Positions 54,337 through 64,000 of a stretch of 64,000 bases of DNA are shown here, one piece after another. The notes beneath the pieces were generated by a model. The model searched no databases, was not told the origin of the DNA, and saw nothing but the letters and a program-made list of their open reading frames with translations. The position numbers and the translations under genes were made by a program. Source of the DNA: Thuidium tamariscinum (lineage: Eukaryota; Streptophyta; Bryopsida; Hypnales; Thuidiaceae); contig OX344755.2 of NCBI GenBank assembly GCA_947034885.2, forward strand, positions 26,791,052 to 26,855,051, written 5' to 3'. The stretch's first letter is position 1, and each line of letters opens with the position of its first letter.

Positions 54337-55325
54337 ACATGGACCTATACGTCTTATAAGAGTTTTTGATTGAACCATCGTATTGTATGGACTATGGATG
54401 GTTAGATGGTGATGTGTATTTTAGAAGGATAGAGCAATACTAGGTAAACGTGCACGGAATATGCTTTGAGTTATTATCAGTTTTCAATATGAACATATAT
54501 ATGGAATTATTTATCTATCTATTCATTTATCTATCTATTTATGTATGTATCAATTAGTCAATGTACGTATTCACTATGCACAATACTTTTTGATGTGGAA
54601 TGTATAGTATTAGAGGCATGGTATTGGATGTAAGAAATTATGATTGCCTATTATAATCTTTGAATTCTTAATTGATTTTGATTTGTTTTGTTCTTGTATA
54701 TGATCTCTAATATGCCTAGTTTCAATTGGCACGGTTACCATGCAAAAAAAGAAATATAGAACTTATAAAAATGTTTGTTGTTTGTTAAATTTGAACAAAT
54801 TCGTCGAAGCTCAAAATAGGCCTTGGATATTTATGGGTAAACACTAAAGGTGTTTTCAATAAAATATTATTTTCAGTAAACATGTATAGTTGTGAAATAA
54901 TTTCTAAGAACTACTTCCGTTGGTAGATTTGAAGTTGCTTTCTATGAACAAATCCTTAGAACTTGAAATTTGGCATACATATTATCAACATAGAGATGAT
55001 CTCATGCCAAGAATTTCATGGCCAAATTTTAATTTCTCAATCTTTTCTTCTTTGGGAGGGTGTCAAAGTTGGTAGCATTGGAATTTTAGTCACAACCACA
55101 CATGTACGATTGTACGTAGATTTTGAAATATCTTTTTCTGGGCAAATCTTTTGGCCTTGAATTTTGACGCATGTGTTATTAACATAGAGACGATCTTGTG
55201 CAGAAAATTAAATGTAAAAATAATAATTTTTGAGCCCTAGGGAGGGCATCAAAGATGGCAGCAGCAGGATTTTTTTTCCATGTGACAGCAAGAATTCATA
55301 AATGAAGTAGACCTTCCTGTATATG
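54337..55325. other. AT-rich intergenic with TATC microsatellite
   Basis: Degenerate TATC/TATT repeats at about 54505-54555. No gene recognised. Confidence 0.45.
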
Positions 55326-55490
55326 TTTATGCACGGTCAGTCCGCCCCGACCGCAGTCGCCGTCCGCCCCCGACCGAAGTTGCCGTCCACCCCCGACTGA
55401 ACTGGCCATCCGCCCCCGACCGAATTGGGTGTCCGCTTCGATTCAGCGACTGTTGCAACGGGTATTTGACTGTCCGCCCCAACGGTCAGC
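55326..55490. repeat. GC-rich GTCCGCCCCCGACCG island, 5' of hAT gene
   Basis: About five imperfect ~26-bp units (GTCCGCCCCCGACCGAA...). It ends about 250 bp before the hAT ATG at 55739. Confidence 0.75.
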
Positions 55491-55738
55491 TGCGCTCAGT
55501 TTACAATAAGTAGACTGAGAGAAGTCATTTGTAAGCACTCATGATGAACTGAACACTAAGATTTCCAAGGGCTAGGCGCTGCAAATTTATTTGTGTCCCT
55601 TGCTTGGTAATGCATAGTTTGGTGGAAGGGGGGGCTTTCATTTTGAAGGCTTTTTGCACTGAGTGCTTATTTGATTGTGGACTTTTATAACACAGTGCTA
55701 ACGTTACCAATTACAATTGAAGGGAAAAAGAATTCAAT

Positions 55739-58700
55739 ATGAGCAAAGACTTCACCACTTGGTACACGATTCCGGAAACGAACAAAATACAATGCAAGGC
55801 TTGCAAGTGTGTGTTTGCCCGAAAAACTAGCCGTATGTTGAGCCACTTGGGATACGAAGGCCCTATGGGACAACGTGATAGGGGCGTCGGCTTGTGCTCG
55901 CAGTTGACATCCAGAACAAAATCCTTATTTGTTAATTGCAATGGGTTGTTTCCAAAAAGACCTGTTGCGGACGGAACGGATGGCAACGACATGCCCATGT
56001 CCACAAGCAATGTTTTAAATGATAGGGGCACGCCGTGTTCTACGCAAGAAGATTCATGCACCGCACCGGAAGAAGTGGTCATTGTGGCTTCGCAAATAAC
56101 TCCGAATACGGAATCAACTAGTCATCGGCATACTTCGAGGGCATCAAGCAGTAGGCCTGCAACGCAGAGTAGGCTAGTGGATGGATTTGATGAAGTCAAC
56201 AGACGCAAATTACATGCAACGTGGGCCCATTTTTTTTATTCGGCGAATATACCATTTTCAGTAGCTCGGAATCCAGCCTTCCGGGAAGCGGTGAAGTTGA
56301 CGGCTGAGTTTAGAAAGTCCTACACTCCTCCATCGTACAATGATCTACGACATAAATTGCTTGAGCAAGCAAAGTCAGATATTCAAACGAAGTTGCTTTT
56401 GAGGACTGAAGACAGTGTGAAGAAGTTCGGAGCAACACTATCTTTTGATGGATGGAGCTCGGTGACGAACCGTCCATTAATAAATGCAATGCTCATATCT
56501 TCAGCAGGTGAACAATTCCTTGGATCAGTGGATACGAGTGGACAAAAGAAGACAGCACCATATATGGCTTCTATCTTGGAAGAATTCATAGAGCAAGTGG
56601 GCCCCAAGAATGTAGTGCAAGTGACTGCAGATAATACCAATACAAACCCCGCAGCATGGAATTTGGTGTCCCATAAATATCCACACATATATTTTCAAGG
56701 ATGTGTGGTGCATGCCTTGAACTTGTTGCTTAAGGATTGGGCGAAGCAGCCATGGATCAAAGATTACGTGAAGGTTGCCGAGGTCGTTGTCAAATTCTTC
56801 AGGAAGAGGCACATGCCACTTGCCATATTTCGGAAGTACGAGACGAGGTTCAGTTTGTTGAAGCCGTTGGAAACAAGGTTTGCTTCTTATTTCATCATGA
56901 TTGACCGCTTGTTGGAAGTGAAGGATGCGTTGAAGCAGAGTGTGGTGGATCCACAGTGGGTGGCGTATGTGAACACCTTGGATGATAGAGACAAAGGCAA
57001 ATCACGATCGCAGTCAAGGAACGTGTACAATACAGTTGTGGATGAGCATTTTTGGGACCGGTTGACCAATGTGTGGGAACTGACAGCCCCAGTTGTATTT
57101 GGTCTACGTGATTTGGATGCAAAGACGCCGTGCATGGGGAAGGTATTGCATATTATGCGGAATTTAGAAAAACATGTGTTTGGTCTATGAAGAGCACCTT
57201 TTTGTTTGGACCTTGACCGAGCAATACCATTGGAGGAGTCCTTCGTAAAACGACGGAAGATGGGGGAGACAGACCTGCATTATGCAGGCGCTCTTTTGAA
57301 CCCGTATCTTCTCCACGACAAAGAACTAGCCGACGATCAAAATGCAACTGAGAGATGCAAGGAGGTTCTAACGAAGATATGTTCTACCGAAGAGTACGCA
57401 AAGGTGGTGAAGGAATTTGTAGCCTTCCGCCATAGGGACCCTCCATTCGACACCATGTTGGAGCCACAAGAACAAATGTTGTCGGCCCATGCTTGGTGGG
57501 ATTTTGAAGGTGCATGTGGGAAGCTAATTGCTCCCATTGCCAAGAGGATTTTGGCCCAACCGGTGTCATCATCTGTATGCGAACGAAATTAGAGTAGTTA
57601 CTCTTATGTTCACAACAAATCTCGGAACAAATTGGCAACAACCCGGGCAGCGGACTTGGTGTACGTGTACACCAATTCAAAAGTTGTGGGCGCGTCGAAG
57701 AACAAGGATGAGAAGAAATGGTACACAGACAATGTGGACTATGAGTCCTCCGATGCGGGAAGCGATGCGGAAGACATTGATGATGGACCTCATCCACTTG
57801 ACCAACGGGATGAAGGTGACGAGGACAATGACATGGACAATTTGTATGATGAAACGTACCACAGTCCTAATGCAACGAATGGTGGGTGGAGAGGCAATAA
57901 TACAAGCATCTATGACTTTCACTCCGATGAGGAGAATGATGGGTACGGTGAAGATGAACCTCGTATAGCAAGATACGTGGATGGATCCGGGTTTTTGAAT
58001 AGCGAATCCATTCTATCGCAGAAGGAGGACGCTTTCGTAGAGATAGCGGAGGCGGATGGGACAACACTTCCCAATGGTGAGGATGGTGGCACGGATGAAG
58101 GCATTCGTATTTGTCAATCTCCATCCACAGGAGGGGTTCAAGAAAAGAATAATGATGAAGAAAATGATGGAGAAAGGGGTTGTACGGACAATGTAGAGGT
58201 CCCGATCAATACAATTGCAGTAAACGAAAATGGTACTGAACGTGTAGAAGAGGCCGAGAGTCCAAACTTTGGCAATACACTCAAACGTAGGGAAGAGCTC
58301 GTGCAAGATTCCCCACAACCACCTCGGAGCGGTGCACCGGGTGCCATATTTGGAACTAGTAGCCAAAATCCGGACGGTTCAAGGAGCTTAGGGCTTGGAC
58401 ATCGGCTTGTTAATGTTGGCAAGGCAAAGCAGCCTTGCATCGAATTTACTGCCACTGTATTATCATCCACCGATGATGATGGAGATCTGACATTGGCACA
58501 GATGAAACGTAATTTAGCTTTGCACATCGCACCGCCACGATGCAATCTGAAATCAGCAGGCTCTCCACCGCAATCTTCGAGGGCCACAAACATAATCGTT
58601 CATGGATGTCCCCAGGCTGTGAAATTAGAGATCAAAGTAGGCAATGAAGGTAATAAAAAAAGACCTATGCAACCTTTTGCGGTTTCACCAGTGAAGAAAT

Positions 58701-58999
58701 TGAATGCAGGTAGAACCCCCCTTCATGCATGCCTACCTGTTGCGAAGAGGAAAATGAAACCGGTCGCATGTTTGAATTCTAGGGAAGAAATGAGCAAAGC
58801 CATATTGACAGTAAAAGAGGAATACAAGAAGCCAATCAAGCGAAGGAAAGCGAAGAGAAGTAAGCAAGTAGAAGGTGCAGGATCTTCATCAGATGGTATG
58901 GAGAACACATCGAGCGATGAAGACGTAGGATATAGACGAGGATGCGAGAGTAGTGGGGCAGAGGTGAAAGGAGATGATGATTATTGTCCTTCTAATTGA
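55739..58999 (+). pseudogene. hAT-family transposase with long acidic tail; two in-frame stops
   Basis: A single frame of 1,086 codons from ATG 55739, interrupted by TGA at 57188-57190 (codon 484) and TAG at 57590-57592 (codon 618). BED-like finger: C19-x2-C22...H36. DUF659/hAT core: LSFDGWSSVTNRPL and VTADNTNTN carry the expected catalytic Asp residues. C-terminal dimerisation region: AHAWWDFEG and SSVCERN. In related transposases the residue after CERN is usually Trp, so the TAG is plausibly TGG mutated; the TGA sits where an Arg (CGA) would fit. After the dimerisation region a ~430-residue acidic, Ser-rich, finally Lys/Arg-rich tail extends to 58999, unusual for this family. It is a distant paralogue of the copy at 21606. 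Confidence 0.82.
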
Positions 59000-59215
59000 A
59001 GGGATGTAAGCTTAGGGCTTTAGATGCTCACATACACCAAGAGTAGGTGATTGCCATTTGTTGTTGAGGAAGACTTTAATAAACAAGGTTTGTTTTTGAC
59101 TTCCATGAATGGTACAACATCTTTGCTAAATCGGAGTATTGGACATCAAATGCAATATGAATGTTTAAATGTGCACCTAAGGGATTGTAGGTTGGAATGG
59201 GAATCGAAGAAACCC

Positions 59216-60164
59216 TCAACCCCTAAAGTTCCATGACTATGTATTCTCCAAAAACGCTTGAAAACTACCATTTCTAGTGCAACTACCCATTTCCTTGATA
59301 AAAACATTTTTTGATACATGTAACCATAGGATCTTGTAGTATAATGTCTACAAAACATGTGGTAAAAATTTCAGAAAATTCCACCATGTGGATCAAAAGA
59401 TATAAGCATTCAAATTCCCCTAAACCATTTTTTCAGTCCTACAAAGAATTGGGCAGCTACACTTCACAAGCTCACTTCTCAAGGAAAAAATGTTGAAAAT
59501 GGTGGTGCCTCTTTAAAATCAGTTTCCTAAACAAGATGGAGATATGCTCAAAAAATTTCATGTCATTTGGAATTGTACAACATATAGGAAAAAAATAGTA
59601 AGTAAAAAGAAATTGAGAATGATTCATAATACTAAATTGTTAAGAATTTAATAATAGAATTAGAAAATGACAATCCCAATGGTTTTAATGTTGTAATTAT
59701 CAATCTACATCCTAGGGTTTTATTTTTGTACAAAAATATTGAAATTTGAGTGAAATAAACAACTTCAAAGTTTCTTTGGTAGTGGAGAATCCATTACTGC
59801 CCGCAAACAAAAAAACCTCATAACTTTTGACGCTTTGATTGAAATGGAATGATTCAAAGCTTTCCACTTATATATAAATGTAGAAAACCAGTTTAAAATT
59901 TTTATTTTTTAAAAAAGTGATTTTTTCTGATGTGCCCGAAGTCCCGAAGACCCGAACTGCCCACTTACCAAAAAAAGCAACATATTAGGCCATAAGTTTT
60001 GAGTCATATTTCCAAATGTCATGAAATTTGATACACATGAAGATATTCCTCGCCCCCACCTTCTATTAAAATTTCAGCCCAAAATATTCAAATTTCTAAT
60101 CACATGTACCTGCCCAAAATTTCTATACAGCCCCTAAACACATGTTGGTCCTTTAGGGGTTAAA
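59216..60164 (-). mobile_element. R1 repeat, copy 4 (inverted)
   Basis: Minus-strand copy bounded by CAACCCCTAAA (left) and TTAGGGGTTAAA (60153-60164). The minus strand reads the shared AAGTGTAGCTGCCC, TTTTTACCACATG and ACAAGATCCTATGGTTAC. It lies 136 bp from copy 5 in opposite orientation. Confidence 0.55.
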
Positions 60165-60299
60165 ATGTATAAATATTTGCCTAAAACCTAAGGGGTTGTA
60201 GGTTCACAAATCCTAATTCAATATCAATATTGAAATGTTTAAATGTGTGGTTAAGGGGTTGTAGGTTCATGAATGGGAACCTAAAGAAACATAGAAATG

Positions 60300-61250
60300 T
60301 TTAACCCCTGAACACCCAAACTGCGTTTTTTAGCAGCATAGCAATTTTGGGCAGCTCACTACGAATGGAGTTTTTATTTTTTTCCTTTGAAATTCTCATA
60401 CAACGTGTGTTCAAGGAGTAGCTTTAAGGCCCAACAATTTTCATATCTTTTGACAACATGAATAAAAAGTTATTGCATGATATGTGATTTCTTTTGCTCG
60501 GCGGGCAACCCGGGCAGCTGAAAACTTCTTCAGAAATCACTTTTTCTAGAATTTGAAATTTGAAATTCATTCTTTAGATTTTTATCTACTTGGAAAGCTT
60601 TTAATTATTTCATTTTGATTTGTGAAATGAAAGTTATGGGAGTTTTAGTTTGAAGGTAGTTTGTGGGAAGTTATGGAATCTCTACTCCAAAATAAACTTT
60701 GAAGTCCATTATTTTACTCAATTTTTAATATTTTTGAAAAAAAATAAACACATTAGGTGAAGATTGTCTATTACAACATTACAACCATTGGGATTGGAAA
60801 TTTTCAATTTCAAAAATTAATTATTACTATTTTAATATTTTGATTCATTTTCTACCTCTTTCTACTTACTAATTGTTTTCTACATGTTGCAGAACTCCAA
60901 ATGATTTGAAATTTTTTAGGCATGTAGCTTACTTGACTAAAAGAATGAATCAAAAGAGTAACAACCATTTTGGACTTTTTTTCATACAAAAGTGAACTAC
61001 TGAAGTGCAGCTGCCCGGATTTTCGCAGGGCCAAAAAAAGCATTTTTGACAATGCAAACACTATTATCTTGCAATCTATACGGTGGAAATTTCTGAATTT
61101 TTTGTCACATATTCTCAAACTACTTTACTATAAGATCCTACGGTTACATTTGTGTTAAAATGTTTTTAAAAAAAGATTTTGCTGTTGTACTAGAAGTGGC
61201 AGTTTTGAAGTGTTTTTGGCAAAACATAGTCAAATACATTTAGGGGTTCA
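60300..61250 (+). mobile_element. R1 repeat, copy 5
   Basis: Starts TTTAACCCCTGA and ends TTAGGGGTTCA (61240-61250), with AAGTGCAGCTGCCC near 60997 and AAGATCCTACGGTTACAT near 61133. It ends about 120 bp before the GC island at 61370. Confidence 0.55.
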
Positions 61251-61369
61251 ATATTCCCTTAGGACGTTGTAGGTACACGAACCTGAATCCCAATAAATAT
61301 GTGAATGTTAAAGAACACTATGAACCCCCCTAAGGCCCGAGGTCGAGGGTTGAAAAATAAAAAGGGGTC

Positions 61370-61660
61370 CGTCTAAAGCCGTCCGCCGTCCGCCCATTCC
61401 CCCGCTCCGTCCGCCAATGGACTGCCCGTCCGCCATCCCGTCCGCCGTCCCGTCCGCCAACGCACCGCCCGTCCGCCCATTCCGTCGTCCCGTCCGCCAC
61501 TCCGTCCTCCCGTCCGCCACTCCGTCCTCCCGTCCGCCATCGCGTCCGCCTGTCGGTCCTCCCGTCCGCCCATTACTCGCCGTCCAACAGCCCGTCCGCC
61601 GGGAAAAACGCCGTCCGCCACGGTAATTTGGCCGTCCGCACGTCCGCTGCGTCCGGATTT
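61370..61660. repeat. GC-rich CCGTCCGCC island (orphan)
   Basis: Repeats of CCCGTCCGCCA; an exact CTCCGTCCTCCCGTCCGCCA direct repeat occurs twice in a row (near 61500-61540). No gene follows on either side within 2 kb. Confidence 0.75.
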
Positions 61661-64000
61661 TGGGCGTAATTTCCCAAAAGACGTAGAGTCCGCACAACCC
61701 TGCTTGATGTTTAATGCTCTTCCGTCTTTAGAATTTTTCAATTCTAAGAATATTGCGGCAACATACATTTCACCTATTTTTGATAACTATTCTTTTTTAA
61801 GTCAAAAATTTTCATTGGCCAACTGGTGTTCACAAGACTTGTCCACCATTTGAGATGAATTTAATCATGCCTACCTTACATCTACTACTCCAATTTGTAG
61901 GTAGGGGGCCTTTAATGTGTTGGAAAGCAAGCGATTGTTTATTTTTTCCCTTCTTTTTAAGTAGAAAAGCCTAAATCCTAAAGAATCTACTTTCATGAAG
62001 TTTTACTTAGGATGGCATTTGGTAATTTTGCATTGTTTTTTCCTTCTTCCTCCTTGTGTCCATGGATTTGGAGTTTTGGACGTCTGTTCTTTGGTTCCAA
62101 TACTTTTGTTGGCAAATGGATTTATTTACTAGTAATTTTTTGTGTATTCTCTTTTTTAGATTTCATTGTAATGAATTTGTGAATAGCAATGGAATGTAAT
62201 TTAGAATTTAAGACATCCTAGTCTAATTATGAAGAATTCTAATTTGTATCTATGTTCAAAAACATTGAAGCATTTGATTTGATTTCATGTAGTGAAAAAG
62301 ATGGAAATGGAACTACATTAATGTGTACATCTTCAATATTTGTCTATATTTTGCGTATTACTCCACAAACTTTGTACTAATATGTAGAGCTTCAAATTCT
62401 ATCAAATGGTTAAGTACAGTAATATTTTGTGGCTAAATTCAATTACATCTTAAAATAATAGAAGATATTGCAGTGCTTTAGGACAATCCATATTGCAAGT
62501 ACAATCATGGCATTCATGAATAGCCATCATGTAATGTTTTAACAACTTCATTATGGCTACTATTCATTCTAAATTCCATTTGATTGTTCTTTTTTATTTT
62601 TATTTTAAGAAACCTACACTTATTGAACCTTGATTTTCCTTAATAAATTTTTCAAAATTACATGAGAACTGTATGTTGAAGAAGTATTCTATTTTTAACT
62701 TATATGGAGTTGCAATTGTACTTGTTTTTTTCTGTTTTTTAGCATATTTAGTATAAAATGTGCTTTAATTGTCATCCTCACAAGAAGAATTTATGTTTTA
62801 ATTCAAATATTCAATTGAAAATGTAGATTCCATATTTGTAATAAATATTACATAGGTTAAGGGTTTATAATTATTAGAAATTTAGGATATTTTTTTACTA
62901 TTTCAAATCTTGATTACATTCTTTAGTGATCCCTGATTGTAAACATTAGTGGCATAATGTACTAAGATAAATAGTTAGTCATTTACAATATGAGTTACAA
63001 GGAATATGCATATGAATTTGAGAGAAAATGTAAATTTAAGATGATTGGTATTCGAAAAATGTAGACAAATAACAAATGTCGTGCTTTATATTTTCTACAT
63101 ACAATGTAAACAATAAAGATTTGAAAAGTGTACAATGCATTTTGTATGTACTGGTATGACTACATACAATTACAATGGTGTTTGAGGTGAGTTTTTTCTT
63201 AATTTTTCCATCAAAACTATTTGAAACTTAGAATTTAGAAATTACTTCAAATAAACTTTTATATCTCAAACTCATTATCAACACAAGAACCTATATAACG
63301 TTCAATGTGAGAATCTTCATGCAATTGAATAAGAACTATTCTCTTTTTTGTTGTTCTTTAACATTTTGATCGACATTAAATCATAAGAGGACTTTAGCAT
63401 TGACTCATACTTTATGAACACTCTGAAAGGGTACAATCCTTCAAAAAAATAAGGATATAAATTGTGAACATCGGGTATTTTTTAAGGGGTATTCTTTTGG
63501 GGCAGTCAATTATTCAAAATCTATCATAAGGTGAATTTTGAATTTGACTCATTAAAAAGTACGCATTCAAAAATTTAATTTTTCAATTGCCATAAATATA
63601 TCATAATTATGCTATTTTAGTAAAAACTTTACTTGTACTACAATTTTGATTTGCACTCCAATTCATTATAAGTTTTCTTACACTTCTTATTTTTTGTTTG
63701 CAAGTGTTGTATTTGCTATAAGCTTTTTTTTCCATGCCACTAGTACTTAGTATTCTACACTTGAATTTTATTAAGTTCTCACATTTTTATTATAGTGCCT
63801 ATTTTTTTTTACTAACATTTTTTGACATGGCCTATTTTTTGCCATTGTCAAAACTATTATATTACCAATTTTTTTCGTTTTCATAAAGTCTATTGTAAGG
63901 TTTTAAGAAAAAAGGGTTATTTAAATTGACTCTCTCTATTTTTTTATCCTTTCAATACAAAATCAATTTAGATGAACGAGTTGGTTAAGTATTTTATACT
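61661..64000. other. AT-rich intergenic DNA, nothing recognised
   Basis: No coding region, element end or tandem repeat could be supported. Confidence 0.45.

Noticed and set aside
55739-58999. Stop-codon reassignment or readthrough as explanation for the in-frame stops in hAT and family genes
   Set aside because: The stops are both TAG and TGA, lack CAR-YYA or UGA-CGG/CUA contexts, and intact genes here end in the same stops; ordinary mutation is simpler.

Overview
The window looks like a transposon-dense nuclear region from the green-plant lineage. The evidence is GT-AG introns with GTAAGT donors and TGCAG/TTCAG acceptors, an Athila/Tat-like Ty3/gypsy polymerase with a tRNA-Asp-type primer site, BED/DUF659-type hAT transposases, a SWIM-finger Mutator-like transposase, and TTTAGGG-like interstitial motifs. 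A large-genome streptophyte, possibly a charophyte alga, would fit, but the species cannot be fixed from sequence alone. I see no housekeeping gene, rRNA, tRNA gene or CRISPR array. Almost everything recognisable is mobile-element derived, set in very AT-rich DNA with sharply bounded GC-rich islands.

Layout. 1-8260: gene-poor DNA, a decayed family gene (2364-3485), a 187-bp tandem repeat, and a GC island ending in a TATA box. 8261-21404: a complete, young 13.1-kb Ty3/gypsy retrotransposon on the minus strand, with 3,621-bp LTRs (three differences seen), a 560-aa ORF inside each LTR, and gag and pol in one frame separated by TGA-CGG plus a stem-loop 8 nt downstream, which is the arrangement used by some plant RNA viruses for stop-codon readthrough. 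The element sits between the promoter island and the coding region of a hAT transposase pseudogene (21606-23069). 23150-30317: an orphan GC island, an AT-rich repeat, a kinase-like gene (minus), its GC island, and a 176-bp satellite-like array.

30328-44766: the most interesting object, an apparent 14.4-kb DNA transposon with imperfect terminal inverted repeats, an 11-bp target duplication and a paralogous empty site beside it. It carries three genes: a SWIM/MULE-like transposase gene (minus, one in-frame TAG); a 280-aa protein with a C-terminal SUMO-interaction-like motif (plus, 5 exons); and a 1,114-aa, 10-exon protein joining a ParB-like domain to a permuted (beta-class-like) DNA methyltransferase domain (plus). 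The introns of the second gene hold 70-110 bp near-perfect hairpins. The layout suggests an element carrying its own DNA-modification gene, conceptually similar to VANDAL elements that encode anti-silencing proteins.

44778-64000: a 359-aa family gene (minus), a RING-H2 family pseudogene (plus) and a second hAT pseudogene (plus), each with a GC island 150-270 bp upstream of its start, plus several ~0.65-1 kb repeats with TTTAACCCCTAA-type ends and an orphan GC island. Several genes outside the retrotransposon have single in-frame stops in otherwise open frames, consistent with ageing, probably methylated, transposon copies.
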